This document shows positions 39,209-50,607 of a stretch of 64,000 nucleotides of DNA, in pieces (within the stretch, counting starts at the first letter, position 1; every line of letters begins with the position of its first letter). The notes under the pieces are model-generated. The model was given only the letters and a program-made list of their open reading frames with translations. It ran no database searches and was not told the DNA's origin. The position numbers and the translations under genes are program-made. This stretch comes from Vibrio artabrorum (GTDB taxonomy: Bacteria > Pseudomonadota > Gammaproteobacteria > Enterobacterales > Vibrionaceae), in contig NZ_AP025458.1 in assembly GCF_024347295.1 (NCBI RefSeq), forward strand, positions 2,108,001 through 2,172,000. The letters run 5' to 3'.

Positions 39209-40081
39209 TTACCAACCTGTGATTTCACGTAGGCCTTTACCGATGTCAGCAAGAGAGTTAACCGTCTTAACGCCTGCGGCTTCTAGTGCGGCGAATTTAT
39301 CTTCAGCAGTACCTTTACCACCAGAGATGATTGCGCCGGCGTGGCCCATACGTTTGCCCGGAGGAGCAGTAACACCAGCAATGTAAGAGACAACGGGCTT
39401 AGTTACGTTTGCTTTGATGAACTCAGCGGCTTCTTCTTCCGCAGTACCACCGATTTCACCAATCATGACGATAGCTTCAGTTTCTGGGTCTTCTTGAAAA
39501 AGTTTTAGGATATCAATGAAGTTTGAACCTGGGATTGGGTCACCACCGATGCCAACACATGTAGACTGACCAAAACCTTCATCGGTTGTTTGCTTAACTG
39601 CTTCGTAAGTCAAAGTTCCTGAACGAGATACGATACCCACTTTACCCTTCTTGTGGATGTGGCCAGGCATGATGCCAATCTTACACTCGTCTGGAGTGAT
39701 TAGGCCGGGACAGTTAGGACCGATCATGCGAACGCCAGTTTCTTCTAGCTTCACTTTCACGTCGATCATATCGATGGTCGGGATACCTTCCGTGATCGTT
39801 ACAATCAGTTCGATACCGGCATCAATCGCTTCTAAGATGGCATCTTTACAAAAAGGGGCTGGAACGTAGATAACCGTTGCCGTTGCGCCAGTCACTTCTA
39901 CGGCTTCACGTACCGTGTTGAATACGGGAAGGCCTAGATGAATTTGCCCACCTTTACCAGGTGAAACACCACCAACCATTTGCGTACCGTAGGCGATAGC
40001 TTGGTCCGAATGGAATGTACCTTGACCGCCAGTGAAACCCTGACAGATTACTTTCGTGTCTTTGTTAATTAATACCGACAT
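39209..40081 (-). CDS. sucD: Succinate-CoA ligase, alpha subunit
   Basis: 290 residues. The active-site phosphohistidine is H247 in [21 protein letters not shown]-terminal CoA-binding residues lie in [20 protein letters not shown]. Converts succinyl-CoA to succinate with substrate-level phosphorylation in the TCA cycle. The ATG overlaps the sucC stop (TAATG). It is the last gene of the sdhCDAB-sucABCD block. Confidence 0.97.
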   Translation of the reverse strand: MSVLINKDTKVICQGFTGGQGTFHSDQAIAYGTQMVGGVSPGKGGQIHLGLPVFNTVREAVEVTGATATVIYVPAPFCKDAILEAIDAGIELIVTITEGIPTIDMIDVKVKLEETGVRMIGPNCPGLITPDECKIGIMPGHIHKKGKVGIVSRSGTLTYEAVKQTTDEGFGQSTCVGIGGDPIPGSNFIDILKLFQEDPETEAIVMIGEIGGTAEEEAAEFIKANVTKPVVSYIAGVTAPPGKRMGHAGAIISGGKGTAEDKFAALEAAGVKTVNSLADIGKGLREITGW

Positions 40082-41247
40082 TATTTAGCCTCCGCAGCAG
40101 CAACAACTTTCTGAGCAGCATCTGTTAGCGATTCAGCTGCAATGATATCAACATCAGAATTAGCAAGGACTTCGCGACCTAGGTCCGCGTTTGTACCTTC
40201 TAGACGAACAACCACTGGTACAGTTACGCCGACTTCTTTAACCGCACCGATAATACCTTCAGCGATCATGTCACAACGAACGATACCACCGAAAATGTTG
40301 ACGAGAACGGCTTTAACATTGTCATCTGAAAGGATGATCTTGAATGCTTCAGCGACACGCTCTTTCGTTGCGCCTCCGCCTACATCAAGGAAGTTTGCTG
40401 GCTTACCACCGTGTAGGTTTACGATATCCATCGTACCCATTGCAAGACCTGCACCGTTAACCATACAGCCAACGTTGCCGTCTAGTGCTACGTAGTTCAG
40501 TTCCCACTGAGCGGCATGCGCTTCGCGTTCATCTTCTTGTGAAGGATCGTGCATTTCACGAAGTTTTGGCTGACGGTACATTGCGTTTGAGTCAATGTTG
40601 ATTTTACCGTCAAGACAGAGAAGATTACCTTCACTTGTAATGACAAGTGGATTGATCTCTAGTAGAGCGAGGTCGTACTGAGAGAACATTTCACCAAGAC
40701 CCATAAAGATCTTAACGAACTGTTTAATTTGATCGCCAACCAAACCAAGTTTGAACGCCAGTTCACGGCCTTGGTAAGCTTGAGGGCCAACAAGAGGATC
40801 GATCGCTGATTGGTGAATTAACTCTGGAGTTTCTTCCGCGATTTTCTCAATATCAACACCGCCTTCGGTTGACGCCATGAATACTATTTTACGCGTTGTA
40901 CGGTCAACAACAGCCCCTAGATAGAGTTCATTAGCAATGTTCGATGCTTCTTCAACTAGGATCTTTGTTACAGGCTGACCATTCGCGTCGGTTTGGAAAG
41001 TCACTAAATTTTTACCTAGCCACTTTTGTGCAAACTCTTTTACGCCTTCTTTCGTGTCATGTAGCTCTACGCCGCCCGCTTTACCGCGGCCACCAGCGTG
41101 TACCTGACACTTAACAACTTTCTTGGCTATACTGATACGACCCGCAGCTTCAAAAGCTTCTTGTGCTGTATCACATGCGAAACCTTCTGGTACAGGCAAA
41201 CCGAATTCTGCAAACAGCTGTTTGGCTTGGTATTCATGCAAATTCAT
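40081..41247 (-). CDS. sucC: Succinate-CoA ligase, beta subunit
   Basis: 388 residues, ATP-grasp fold. It contains [37 protein letters not shown] and the C-terminal CoA-site region [16 protein letters not shown]. Partners with sucD, which overlaps its stop. A gap of about 206 bp separates it from sucB upstream, unusually long within this block. Confidence 0.97.
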   Translation of the reverse strand: MNLHEYQAKQLFAEFGLPVPEGFACDTAQEAFEAAGRISIAKKVVKCQVHAGGRGKAGGVELHDTKEGVKEFAQKWLGKNLVTFQTDANGQPVTKILVEEASNIANELYLGAVVDRTTRKIVFMASTEGGVDIEKIAEETPELIHQSAIDPLVGPQAYQGRELAFKLGLVGDQIKQFVKIFMGLGEMFSQYDLALLEINPLVITSEGNLLCLDGKINIDSNAMYRQPKLREMHDPSQEDEREAHAAQWELNYVALDGNVGCMVNGAGLAMGTMDIVNLHGGKPANFLDVGGGATKERVAEAFKIILSDDNVKAVLVNIFGGIVRCDMIAEGIIGAVKEVGVTVPVVVRLEGTNADLGREVLANSDVDIIAAESLTDAAQKVVAAAEAK

Positions 41248-41453
41248 TTTGATATTCCGTTTATTTTCCCTTAAGGGATTATTATTTCCATAACGACACA
41301 GTTTCCTGTGGTTCGTCTGTAGGGTCTTCTCAAATCAACTGCTGTCCATTTTCGAATGGCTTAACAGTTCAAGTGAAGGCCAGACGTTGAGCAGCCTAGC
41401 CTTTGAAACTTTTCACGTCTAGCTAACGAGGTTAACTCGACGTTTTAGCGATA

Positions 41454-42662
41454 CTAAACGTCTAATAGCAGACGTGCTGGATCCTCTAGAAGCTCTTTAA
41501 TAGTCACAAGGAATCCAACTGATTCACGGCCATCGATGAGACGGTGGTCGTAAGAAAGCGCTAAATACATCATTGGCAGTATCTCTACCTTGCCATCAAC
41601 AGCCATTGGACGATCTTGGATTTTGTGCATACCCAAAATTGCCGCTTGAGGCGGGTTGATGATTGGCGTAGACATCAGAGATCCAAATACACCACCGTTT
41701 GTGATAGTGAAGTTACCGCCCATCAGTTCATCCACCGTTAGCTTGCCGTCACGACCTTTGATTGCGAGCTCTTTGATGCCTTTTTCGATGTCAGCGAAAC
41801 CGAGTGTGTCACAGTCTTTCAGTACAGGCGTCACAAGGCCACGTGGCGTAGATACCGCCATGCTGATGTCAAAGTAGTTGTGGTAAACAATATCTGTACC
41901 ATCGATAGAAGCGTTCACTTCAGGGAAACGTTTCAGCGCTTCCGTTACTGCTTTCACGTAGAAAGACATGAAACCAAGACGCGTATCATGACGCTTCTCG
42001 AATTGGTCTTTGTACTGCTTACGAAGGTCCATGATTGGTTTCATGTTCACTTCGTTGAAAGTAGTCAGCATGGCTGTGCTATTTTTCGCTTCAAGAAGAC
42101 GGTTTGCCACAGTCTTACGTAGACGAGTCATCGGCACACGTTTTTGGCTACGAGCCGCTGCTGGCGCTTCAACTGCTGGTGCAGATACAGCTGCCGGAGC
42201 CACTTTCGCTGCTGCTAGATGTGCGTCGATATCTTCACGAGTAATACGACCGCCAACACCAGTGCCTTTAACGTCTGCGGGTTGTAGACTGTGCTCTGCA
42301 AGTAGGCGACGAACGGCTGGGCTTAGTGCGTCGTTGCTCTCTTCGGTAAGCGCAGCTTTATGGCGCTTATCAGGAGAGGCTTCGGTATCTTCAGTAGTAT
42401 CTTTCGTCGGTTCACCCGCGACAGCACCCGGTTTGATTTTAGCCAGAAGCTGCTTAGAAAGTACCGTAGCACCCTCTTCTTCGATGATAGCTTCCAGAAC
42501 ACCCGCTTCAGGAGCCGGCACTTCTAGAACGACTTTATCTGTTTCGATATCTACAATGACTTCATCACGAGCAACTGCTTCGCCCGGTTTTTTATGCCAA
42601 GTCGCCACTGTTGCATCCGCCACAGATTCAGGTAAATCTGGAACCAGAATTTCAATTGTCAT
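41454..42662 (-). CDS. sucB: 2-oxoglutarate dehydrogenase E2 (dihydrolipoyl succinyltransferase)
   Basis: 402 residues. The single N-terminal lipoyl domain has the lipoyl lysine K43 in [19 protein letters not shown] charged and Ala/Pro linker follows, then the E1/E3-binding domain (about 110-150, [20 protein letters not shown]). The catalytic domain contains the active-site histidine in [15 protein letters not shown]. It transfers succinyl from E1 to CoA. It follows sucA by about 20 bp. Confidence 0.97.
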   Translation of the reverse strand: MTIEILVPDLPESVADATVATWHKKPGEAVARDEVIVDIETDKVVLEVPAPEAGVLEAIIEEEGATVLSKQLLAKIKPGAVAGEPTKDTTEDTEASPDKRHKAALTEESNDALSPAVRRLLAEHSLQPADVKGTGVGGRITREDIDAHLAAAKVAPAAVSAPAVEAPAAARSQKRVPMTRLRKTVANRLLEAKNSTAMLTTFNEVNMKPIMDLRKQYKDQFEKRHDTRLGFMSFYVKAVTEALKRFPEVNASIDGTDIVYHNYFDISMAVSTPRGLVTPVLKDCDTLGFADIEKGIKELAIKGRDGKLTVDELMGGNFTITNGGVFGSLMSTPIINPPQAAILGMHKIQDRPMAVDGKVEILPMMYLALSYDHRLIDGRESVGFLVTIKELLEDPARLLLDV

Positions 42663-42683
42663 GTGCGTATTTTCCTTTTACTT

Positions 42684-45503
42684 CTAGTTCTTAAGTAGGG
42701 TCAATGCGTCGTCTACCAACGCTTTTTGTTGTTTCAAGTGTACTGACATATAGCCAACAGCTGGGGATGCTGATGCAGGTCGACCTGCGTATTGAATATC
42801 AGCACCTACTGGGATAGCAGCTCGGAAATTATGTTGGCTACTGTACCAAGCACCTTGGTTTTGTGGCTCTTCTTGACACCAAACGTAATCAACAACATTT
42901 GTGTACTGTGCGATGGCAGCTCTCACGTCCTCATAAGGGAACGGGTAAAGTTGTTCAATACGTACAATAGCGACATCGTCTTGCTCGTTCTTACGTCTTT
43001 GGTCAAGCAGGTCAAAGTAAACCTTACCTGAACAGAACACGACGCGTTTTACGTTCTCTGGTGCCAGATCATCAATTTCTGCGATAGCTGGTTGGAACGT
43101 GCCTTCTGCCAAATCTTCAAGAGAAGAAGTACACAGAGGGTGACGAAGCAATGACTTAGGTGACATTACAATCAGTGGTCGACGCATTGGTCGAACAACC
43201 TGACGGCGAATCATGTGGTAAACCTGAGCGGGTGTTGAAGGAACAACAACCTGCATGTTTTGTTCAGCACATAACTGAAGGTAACGCTCAAGACGAGCAG
43301 AAGAGTGCTCTGGACCTTGGCCTTCATAACCGTGAGGAAGCAGCATAGTTAGGCCACACAGACGTGCCCACTTTTGCTCACCTGATGAAATGAATTGGTC
43401 GATAACAACTTGCGCACCGTTTGCGAAGTCACCAAATTGTGCTTCCCAAAGGGTTAGACCGCTTGGTTCTGCTGTTGCATAACCATACTCAAATGCGAGA
43501 ACGGCTTCTTCAGATAACACAGAGTCAAACACTTGGAATGGCCCTTGTTTATCATGAATGTTCGCAAGAGGAACATAGGTGCTAGCATCTGATTGATTGT
43601 GCAGCACTGAGTGACGGTGGAAGAAGGTACCACGACCTGAATCTTGGCCTGAGATACGAATACGCTTACCGTCATCAACCAGTGTTGCGTAAGCCAGAGT
43701 TTCAGCCATACCCCAATCGACTTGTTTCTCACCATTCACCATGGCAGTACGATCGTTGTACAGTTTATTTACTCGGCTTTGCAGCTTGTGGCTATCTGGG
43801 TATTGACAAAGTTTGCTGCCAAGCTCTTTCAGGCGCTCGATATCAATCTTGTTATCCCACTCGATATTCCAGTCGTGACCAAGGTAAGGCGTCCAGTCTA
43901 CTGAGTGAAGTGCCATTGGGCGCCACTCTTTAACCACAACTTCACCATGATCAAGTGCATCACGATATTCGTTAACGAGTTGAGTTGCGGTATCAATACC
44001 AAACTCACCGCGCTCCATTAGCACGTCAGCGTAAAGCTTACGTGGCGTTGGGTGCTTCTTGATTTTTTGGTACATCAAAGGCTGTGTTGCATTCGGCTCA
44101 TCGGCTTCATTGTGACCGTGGCGACGGTAACAAACCAAATCAATAACAACATCACGCTTAAACGTATTACGGTAATCCAATGCAAGACGCGCAACGAAAG
44201 CCACCGCTTCAGGGTCATCAGCATTAACGTGGAAAATCGGAGCCTGAACCATCTTCGCAATATCGGTACAGTACATCGTAGAGCGTGTATCACGAGGATT
44301 AGACGTTGTAAAACCAACTTGGTTGTTTACAACAATACGGACCGTGCCTCCCACGCAGAAACCACGAGCTTGAGACATGTTAAACGTCTCTTGTACGACG
44401 CCCTGACCAGCGATAGCTGAGTCACCATGGATAGTAATAGGAAGTACGCGGCTGCCGTCTTTGTCATCTAAACGATCTTGACGAGCACGCACGGAACCGA
44501 TAACTACCGGGTTTACGATTTCTAAGTGAGATGGGTTAAATGCGAGAGCTAAGTGAACGTTGCCGCCAGGTGTTGCAAAGTCCGCAGAAAAGCCTTGGTG
44601 GTATTTCACATCACCAGTCCCCCACGAATCATCGTTATGCTTGCCCGCAAATTCGTCAAACAGGTCTTGTGGTTTTTTACCAAGCACGTTAACCAACATG
44701 TTTAGACGACCACGGTGAGCCATACCAACAACAACTTCACGCATGCCTTGTCCACCAGCATGACGAATGATTTCTTTCGTCATTGGGATAAGAGCATCCC
44801 CTCCTTCTAAGGAGAAACGTTTAGCGCCAGGGAATTTTGCGCCAAGATAGCGCTCAAGACCTTCGGCTGCCGTTAACTCTTCTAGGAAAGCTTTCTTTTC
44901 TTCTTTATTGAAAGAGGGTTGACCAGATACAGACTCTAAACGTTGTTGAATCCAACGCTTTTGCTCTGTATTTGTCATGTGCATGTATTCAGCACCAATA
45001 GAGCCACAATATGTTTGTTTTAGAGATTTGTAGAGATCTTTAAGCACCATCGTCTCTTGGCCAATGGCGTAAGAGCCGACGTTAAACGTCTCATTGAGGT
45101 CATCTTCGGTAAGAGTGTGGAAAGAAGGGTCCAGTTCATCAACTGTCGCTCTTTTCCATAAACCTAGAGGGTCTAGGTTTGCTGCTTGGTGCCCTCGGAA
45201 TCGATAGGCATTAATAAGTTGCAGAACCTTTACTTGTTTCGCATCGACATCTGGATCACTAACTTGGACACTGTAATGCTTTGTTTCTTGAGCGAGACGA
45301 CGGAAGTAGTCACGAACACGAGAGTGTGGTTGTTCCACTGTCTCAGAAGCTTGCACAGGCAATGCTTCGAAAACACCTCTCCATTCGTCACTTACCGAAT
45401 CGGGGTCACTTAGATACTGTTCATAGAGTTCTTCTACGTACGTTGCATTGGCGCCAGCCAAGTGTGAAGACTCGAGCCATGCCTTCATCACGCCGTTGTG
45501 CAT
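42684..45503 (-). CDS. sucA: 2-oxoglutarate dehydrogenase E1
   Basis: 939 residues from the ATG giving MHNGVMKAWLESSHLAGANA, with AAGGG 8 bp upstream; the frame is open 17 codons further but without family similarity. Thiamine diphosphate enzyme decarboxylating 2-oxoglutarate. Visible landmarks are GMAHRGRLNMLVNVLGK, HGDSAIAGQGVVQETFNMS and the ThDP/Mg region, and the C-terminal EEPQNQGAWY. A small terminator-like hairpin lies between sdhB and sucA. Confidence 0.97.
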   Translation of the reverse strand: MHNGVMKAWLESSHLAGANATYVEELYEQYLSDPDSVSDEWRGVFEALPVQASETVEQPHSRVRDYFRRLAQETKHYSVQVSDPDVDAKQVKVLQLINAYRFRGHQAANLDPLGLWKRATVDELDPSFHTLTEDDLNETFNVGSYAIGQETMVLKDLYKSLKQTYCGSIGAEYMHMTNTEQKRWIQQRLESVSGQPSFNKEEKKAFLEELTAAEGLERYLGAKFPGAKRFSLEGGDALIPMTKEIIRHAGGQGMREVVVGMAHRGRLNMLVNVLGKKPQDLFDEFAGKHNDDSWGTGDVKYHQGFSADFATPGGNVHLALAFNPSHLEIVNPVVIGSVRARQDRLDDKDGSRVLPITIHGDSAIAGQGVVQETFNMSQARGFCVGGTVRIVVNNQVGFTTSNPRDTRSTMYCTDIAKMVQAPIFHVNADDPEAVAFVARLALDYRNTFKRDVVIDLVCYRRHGHNEADEPNATQPLMYQKIKKHPTPRKLYADVLMERGEFGIDTATQLVNEYRDALDHGEVVVKEWRPMALHSVDWTPYLGHDWNIEWDNKIDIERLKELGSKLCQYPDSHKLQSRVNKLYNDRTAMVNGEKQVDWGMAETLAYATLVDDGKRIRISGQDSGRGTFFHRHSVLHNQSDASTYVPLANIHDKQGPFQVFDSVLSEEAVLAFEYGYATAEPSGLTLWEAQFGDFANGAQVVIDQFISSGEQKWARLCGLTMLLPHGYEGQGPEHSSARLERYLQLCAEQNMQVVVPSTPAQVYHMIRRQVVRPMRRPLIVMSPKSLLRHPLCTSSLEDLAEGTFQPAIAEIDDLAPENVKRVVFCSGKVYFDLLDQRRKNEQDDVAIVRIEQLYPFPYEDVRAAIAQYTNVVDYVWCQEEPQNQGAWYSSQHNFRAAIPVGADIQYAGRPASASPAVGYMSVHLKQQKALVDDALTLLKN

Positions 45504-45559
45504 ATTTTCCCTTAACCAGTAGTTTTCACATTTGCTGCGGTCAAAGCCGAGCAATTAAA

Positions 45560-45596
45560 AGACCGCCCCAAAACGTCTCTAGGGCGGCAATTTTTA
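45560..45596 (-). terminator. Possible intercistronic terminator or attenuator between sdhB and sucA
   Basis: On the minus strand GCCGCCC pairs with GGGCGGT over a 13-nt loop, followed by CTTTT. The short stem and weak T-run suggest partial termination rather than a hard stop. Confidence 0.5.
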
Positions 45597-45600
45597 TCAC

Positions 45601-46311
45601 TTAAACCGAACGATTTACCAGCATGGTCTTAATGTGACCAATCGCTTTCGTTGGATTTAATCCCTTAGGACAAACACTTACACAATTCATGATGCCATGG
45701 CAACGAAAAACGCTAAATGCATCATCAAGATCGGACAAACGTTCGTCTGTCGCTGTATCTCGGCTATCAATTAGCCAACGGTATGCTGCAAGTAGGCCAG
45801 CTGGTCCGATGAATTTATCAGGGTTCCACCAGAACGATGGGCATGACGTTGTACAACATGCACACATGATGCATTCGTACAATCCGTCCAAATGAGCACG
45901 CTCATCAGGGCTTTGTAAGTTTTCACGAGCCGGTGGCACATTGCCGTCTGATACGAGAAATGGCTTCACTTTTTCGTAGTTATCGTAGAATTGAGTCATA
46001 TCGACAATCAGATCACGAACAACGGGCAAACCAGGCAATGGACGAATTACAATCTTATCGCCTTTCAAAGCAGATAAAGGTGTAATGCACGCTAGGCCAT
46101 TTTTACCGTTCATGTTCAGACCATCCGAACCGCATACACCTTCGCGGCACGAACGGCGGAATGAGATCGATGGATCTTGCTCTTTCAACAGGATAAGGGC
46201 GTCCAAAAGCATCATGTCTGAACCTTCATCCACTTCTAGAGTGTATTCCTTCATGTAAGGCTTCTGGTCGACATCTGGATTGTAACGGTATAAAGAGAAA
46301 TTCAGTTTCAT
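45601..46311 (-). CDS. sdhB: Succinate dehydrogenase iron-sulphur subunit
   Basis: 236 residues from the second ATG, which lies 8 bp after the AAGGAG site; the first ATG, 6 bp upstream, would be only 2 bp from it. It carries three Fe-S clusters: 2Fe-2S in RRSCREGVCGSDGLNMNGKN, and the CACCTTSCPSFWWNPDKF and CHGIMNCVSVCPKGLNPTKA cysteine blocks for the 4Fe-4S and 3Fe-4S clusters. Passes electrons from SdhA to quinone. It lies between sdhA and sucA. Confidence 0.96.
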   Translation of the reverse strand: MKLNFSLYRYNPDVDQKPYMKEYTLEVDEGSDMMLLDALILLKEQDPSISFRRSCREGVCGSDGLNMNGKNGLACITPLSALKGDKIVIRPLPGLPVVRDLIVDMTQFYDNYEKVKPFLVSDGNVPPARENLQSPDERAHLDGLYECIMCACCTTSCPSFWWNPDKFIGPAGLLAAYRWLIDSRDTATDERLSDLDDAFSVFRCHGIMNCVSVCPKGLNPTKAIGHIKTMLVNRSV

Positions 46312-46323
46312 GGTCATATCTCC

Positions 46324-48090
46324 TTAGTACGTACGTGCTTTTGGTGGGAACGCTTCACGATGGATAGGTTCCATGTTTACACCACGCTTAGTCATACTTT
46401 CTGATTCAGGGTTGTACAGTGAGTGACATAGCCACTGCTCATCATCGCGGTCAGGGAAGTCAAACCGAGCATGAGCACCACGACTCTCAGTACGGAAGTT
46501 AGCAGCAACGGCGGTTGCGAACGCTGTTTCCATCAAGTTTTCAAGCTCTAGACACTCAATACGTTGCGTGTTGAACTCTGTAGACTTATCAGATAGGTGT
46601 GCATTCTTCAGACGCTCACGAATTGCTTTTAGCTCTTCTAGGCCTTCAGCCATTGCTTTGCCTTCACGGAATACCGAGAAGTTGTTCTGCATACATTGCT
46701 GAAGATCTTTACGGATTTGCGCTGGATCTTCGCCGTCTGTGCTGTTTTCCCAACGGTTATAACGCTCTAGTGAACGTTCAATGTCGGCTTCAGTTGCAGG
46801 TTTCGCTTCGTCTTGCTTCTTGAGAGTCTCACCTAGGTGTAGACCTGTCGCACGACCAAATACCACTAAATCAAGCAGTGAGTTACCACCTAAACGGTTA
46901 GCACCATGTACTGATACTGATGCGATTTCACCACAAGCGAATAGACCTTGAATTTCAACGTCTGAACCATCTTCAGCTTGTTTAATTGCTTGACCAGACA
47001 CCTGAGTTGGAACGCCCCCCATCATGTAGTGACATGTTGGGATAACAGGAATGGGCTCTTTCACTGGATCTACGTGAGCAAAGGTACGAGAAAGCTCACA
47101 GACACCAGGAAGACGAGATTCAAGCGTCTCTTTACCTAGGTGATCAAGCTTAAGCTTAATGTGTGGACCCCAAGGGCCATCGCAACCGCGACCTTCACGA
47201 ATTTCAACCATCATTGAACGAGCAACAACATCACGACCCGCTAAGTCTTTAGCGTTTGGTGCGTAACGTTCCATGAAGCGTTCGCCGTCTTTGTTAAGAA
47301 GGTAACCACCTTCACCACGACAACCTTCGGTTACCAATACACCTGCACCAGCAATACCCGTTGGGTGGAACTGCCACATTTCGATGTCTTGCATCGGTAC
47401 GCCGGCACGAATGGCCATACCAACACCGTCACCAGTATTAATATGTGCATTGGTTGTTGATGCGTAAATACGACCCGCACCACCAGTCGCAAGGATTGTT
47501 GCCTTCGCTTTGAAGTAGCAAACCTCACCCGTTTCCATACAAAGCGCAGTAGTACCTAAGATTGCACCCTCTTCGTTCTTAACAAGATCCAGTGCATACC
47601 ACTCAGAGAAAACGGTCGTTTTGTGTTTAATGTTTTGTTGGTAAAGCGTGTGAAGCAGAGCGTGACCCGTACGGTCGGCTGCCGCTGCGGTACGAGCCGC
47701 TTGCTCACCACCAAAGTTTTTAGATTGACCACCGAAAGGACGCTGGTAAATCGTCCCGTTCTCAAAACGAGAGAAAGGTAGGCCCATTTTTTCAAGTTCG
47801 ATTACCGACTCAGGACCGTTTTTACACATGTATTCGATAGCGTCTTGGTCACCGATATAATCAGAACCTTTTACTGTGTCATACATGTGTTGTTCCCAAT
47901 GGTCTTCATGCGCGTTACCTAGAGCAACCGTGATGCCGCCTTGCGCTGAAACCGTATGAGAACGAGTAGGGAAAACTTTAGAAAGCAATGCACAAGATAG
48001 GCCTTGCTCAGAAATTTGCAGTGCGGCACGCATACCTGCACCACCAGCGCCGATCACTACGGCATCAAACTCACGAACAGGAATAGTCAC
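46324..48090 (-). CDS. sdhA: Succinate dehydrogenase flavoprotein subunit
   Basis: 588 residues from a GTG adjoining the sdhD stop. FAD is bound covalently at H45 in [10 protein letters not shown], and the N-terminal [17 protein letters not shown] loop holds the ADP part. The substrate site includes the [20 protein letters not shown] region, and [16 protein letters not shown] is near the middle. Oxidises succinate to fumarate at the inner membrane. Third gene of sdhCDAB. Confidence 0.97.
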   Translation of the reverse strand: MTIPVREFDAVVIGAGGAGMRAALQISEQGLSCALLSKVFPTRSHTVSAQGGITVALGNAHEDHWEQHMYDTVKGSDYIGDQDAIEYMCKNGPESVIELEKMGLPFSRFENGTIYQRPFGGQSKNFGGEQAARTAAAADRTGHALLHTLYQQNIKHKTTVFSEWYALDLVKNEEGAILGTTALCMETGEVCYFKAKATILATGGAGRIYASTTNAHINTGDGVGMAIRAGVPMQDIEMWQFHPTGIAGAGVLVTEGCRGEGGYLLNKDGERFMERYAPNAKDLAGRDVVARSMMVEIREGRGCDGPWGPHIKLKLDHLGKETLESRLPGVCELSRTFAHVDPVKEPIPVIPTCHYMMGGVPTQVSGQAIKQAEDGSDVEIQGLFACGEIASVSVHGANRLGGNSLLDLVVFGRATGLHLGETLKKQDEAKPATEADIERSLERYNRWENSTDGEDPAQIRKDLQQCMQNNFSVFREGKAMAEGLEELKAIRERLKNAHLSDKSTEFNTQRIECLELENLMETAFATAVAANFRTESRGAHARFDFPDRDDEQWLCHSLYNPESESMTKRGVNMEPIHREAFPPKARTY

Positions 48091-48438
48091 TTACGCACCC
48101 CACAAAATAAACAGACCAGAGAAGAAATATCCCAAAAGAACGGCAACAACACCAACTTGAAGACCAACACGCAATTTTGCGCATTTGATGTAGTCAGTGA
48201 GAACTTGCCAAAGGCCGATCCACGCATGAACCAAAACAGAAGTAAGCGCTAACATAGTGAAGACTTTCGTGAAGGTCCCACCAAAGAATTGCGTCCAAGA
48301 TGCATAAGAGATATCACCAGAGAAAGCACAGAAGCTGACTAGGTAGATAGTGTAAAGCGTCATAATGATGGCCGTCGCACGAATCAGTAGATAATCGTGG
48401 ACACCATTACGACCAAAAGTAGAAACGTTGTTTACCAT
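48091..48438 (-). CDS. sdhD: Succinate dehydrogenase membrane anchor subunit SdhD
   Basis: 115 residues with three hydrophobic helices. It contains DYLLIRATAIIMTLYTIYLV near the N-terminus, and the haem-ligand histidine region SVLVHAWIGLWQVLTDYIK. With SdhC it anchors the catalytic subunits and binds haem b and ubiquinone. Its start overlaps the sdhC stop region by 7 bp, and its stop abuts the sdhA GTG. Confidence 0.94.
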   Translation of the reverse strand: MVNNVSTFGRNGVHDYLLIRATAIIMTLYTIYLVSFCAFSGDISYASWTQFFGGTFTKVFTMLALTSVLVHAWIGLWQVLTDYIKCAKLRVGLQVGVVAVLLGYFFSGLFILWGA

Positions 48439-48824
48439 ACTAAGATCCCCGCAAGTAGAGACAATATCGCAGTTGCTGCGAATGCAACCTTAGCGCTCTT
48501 AGCGCCAGACTCAAGCTCTTCAAAATGACCAAGATCCATAAGAAGGTGACGAATACCACCCGCAATATGGTAAGCTAGAGCAGTTAAAATGCCCCACAGA
48601 ATAAACTTCACGAAGAAACCGTCGACAATGTCGCTCGCTTCCATAAAGCCTACTGGGGATGAGAGGGAAATGGATAGTAACCAAAGCAGAATTCCAATCG
48701 CGACAAAAGTTATCACCCCAGACACACGGTGTAGGATGGAAGCTATTGCTGTGATCGGAAAGTGGATGGTCTGTAAATCTAAATTAACAGGTCTTGTTTT
48801 TCTTTCTTTCACGGGCTTGCTCAC
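48432..48824 (-). CDS. sdhC: Succinate dehydrogenase cytochrome b556 subunit SdhC
   Basis: 130 residues, three membrane helices. RPVNLDLQTIHFPITAIASI and LHRVSGVITFVAIG form the conserved first part, with the Ser/Arg quinone-site region SILHRVSG. AYHIAGGIRHLLMDLGHFEE contains the haem-binding histidine. First gene of sdhCDAB-sucABCD, divergent from gltA. Confidence 0.95.
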   Translation of the reverse strand: MSKPVKERKTRPVNLDLQTIHFPITAIASILHRVSGVITFVAIGILLWLLSISLSSPVGFMEASDIVDGFFVKFILWGILTALAYHIAGGIRHLLMDLGHFEELESGAKSAKVAFAATAILSLLAGILVW

Positions 48825-49241
48825 TCAGCTCCATTGAGCATTATGGTCATTAAATAACCTTATGATATTGTTATGGACAAAATTTGATCGCTAACCGTTA
48901 AAATTTAACACCAACTTAACAAATAACCGAAGTTGAGCTTTAGATAATTGTAAAATAACTGTTAATCGCCAGATTAAGAAAGACGCCTCACATACCTTCT
49001 TAGCCTTGCATTTATAAGGTGTTAACCAAACTTTTCAGCGTCACTATACGACTGGCAACATTCTAATACAATTGATGTAACAAATAATGCTACACAGACC
49101 AGATTTTTAACGAATTTAATGTAAAAAACACTAACAAGTGCACACAAAGCAGCAGAAGAATTGACTTTCAGACCTAAGACCAGTAAAAAAATGACACATA
49201 AACATCCTGGACGGATAAAATAATAAACAAAGGAGATTGTT
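48825..49241. promoter_or_regulatory. Divergent promoter region of sdh-suc and gltA
   Basis: A 417-bp AT-rich gap without an ORF between two divergent TCA-cycle units. Several GTTAA/TTAAC words (e.g. GTTAAAATTTAAC at about 48896-48908 and TGTTAATC near 48960) resemble parts of ArcA boxes. In other gammaproteobacteria this region responds to ArcA and CRP. I cannot place the promoters. Confidence 0.4.
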
Positions 49242-50531
49242 ATGGCGGATAAGAAAGCTACCCTTCACATTGAAGGTCATGCTCCGATCGAACTGCCGAT
49301 TACAGAAGGTGCACTTGGTACACCCGTGATCGATGTTCGCACACTGGGTTCGAATGGTTTTTTCACTTTTGACCCGGGTTTTCTTGCCACTGCATCTTGT
49401 GAGTCTCAAATCACTTTTATTGATGGTGGAAAAGGTATTCTTTTACACCGTGGTTATCCCATTGACCAACTTGCCAATAACGCTGATTACTTAGAAGTAT
49501 GTTACATACTTCTTTACGGTGAAGCCCCATCTCGAGCTGAGTACGAAAAGTTCAAGACTACCGTGACACGTCACACTATGGTGCATGAGCAAATCGCGAG
49601 TTTCTTCCACGGCTTCCGTCGTGACGCTCACCCTATGGCAGTAATGTGTGGTGTTGTCGGCGCGCTAGCGGCGTTCTACCACGACTCACTTGATATCAAC
49701 AACGACACACACCGTGAAATCGCGGCTTACCGCTTAATTTCAAAAATGCCGACACTGGCCGCGATGTGTTACAAATATTCAATCGGTCAACCGTTTATTT
49801 ACCCACGTAACGATCTAGGTTACGCAGAAAACTTTTTACACATGATGTTTGCCAACCCATGTGAAGAGTATGAAGTGAACCCTATCGTTGCGCGCGCAAT
49901 GGATAAGATCTTTACACTACATGCTGATCACGAACAAAACGCTTCAACGTCTACTGTACGTCTTGCGGGCTCATCCGGTGCCAACCCGTTTGCATGTATC
50001 GCAGCAGGTATCGCATCACTTTGGGGCCCTGCTCACGGCGGTGCAAACGAAGCTTGTCTGCGCATGCTTGAAGAGATTGGTAGTGTCGATAACATTGAAG
50101 AATACGTGGCGAAAGCAAAAGACAAAGATGACCCATTCCGTTTGATGGGTTTCGGTCACCGTGTTTACAAGAACTACGACCCACGAGCTACCGTTATGCG
50201 CGAAGCGTGTCACGAAGTACTGAAAGAGCTCAACATCCAAGATCCACTATTAGATGTAGCAATGGAACTGGAGCGTATCGCTCTTTCTGATGAGTACTTT
50301 GTTTCTAAGAAGCTATACCCGAACGTCGATTTCTACTCAGGTATCATTCTGAAAGCAATCGGTATTCCTGTCTCGATGTTCACTGTGATCTTCGCAATGT
50401 CTCGCACCATAGGTTGGATTGCGCACTGGAACGAAATGCACAGCGATCCGACGAATCGTATCGGCCGTCCTCGTCAGCTGTATACTGGTGAAGAACAACG
50501 TGACTTTAAAGCGCTTCACGAACGTGAATAG
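49242..50531 (+). CDS. gltA: Citrate synthase
   Basis: 429 residues, the large Gram-negative type II enzyme. Condenses oxaloacetate with acetyl-CoA. Landmarks are [20 protein letters not shown] near residue 50, the catalytic-histidine region [39 protein letters not shown], and [14 protein letters not shown] (with the second catalytic region). AAGGAG precedes the ATG. It is the divergent partner of the sdh-suc block, so the whole TCA set from citrate synthesis to succinate oxidation is nearly contiguous here. Confidence 0.97.
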   Translation: MADKKATLHIEGHAPIELPITEGALGTPVIDVRTLGSNGFFTFDPGFLATASCESQITFIDGGKGILLHRGYPIDQLANNADYLEVCYILLYGEAPSRAEYEKFKTTVTRHTMVHEQIASFFHGFRRDAHPMAVMCGVVGALAAFYHDSLDINNDTHREIAAYRLISKMPTLAAMCYKYSIGQPFIYPRNDLGYAENFLHMMFANPCEEYEVNPIVARAMDKIFTLHADHEQNASTSTVRLAGSSGANPFACIAAGIASLWGPAHGGANEACLRMLEEIGSVDNIEEYVAKAKDKDDPFRLMGFGHRVYKNYDPRATVMREACHEVLKELNIQDPLLDVAMELERIALSDEYFVSKKLYPNVDFYSGIILKAIGIPVSMFTVIFAMSRTIGWIAHWNEMHSDPTNRIGRPRQLYTGEEQRDFKALHERE

Positions 50532-50553
50532 TCTTTATAAAGCATGATTGGTT

Positions 50554-50590
50554 AAAGGGGTTGATGCGCGAACATCAACCCCTTTTCTTT
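50554..50590 (+). terminator. Rho-independent terminator after gltA
   Basis: AAAGGGGTTGATG pairs with CATCAACCCCTTTT over a 6-nt loop, with a T-rich tail. Confidence 0.92.
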
Positions 50591-50607
50591 TGTACGCTCT
50601 CAACTCC

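Noticed and set aside
42010..42687. 225-codon antisense ORF over sucB
   Set aside because: It mirrors the high-GC Ala/Pro linker and catalytic domain of sucB on the opposite strand; a shadow frame.
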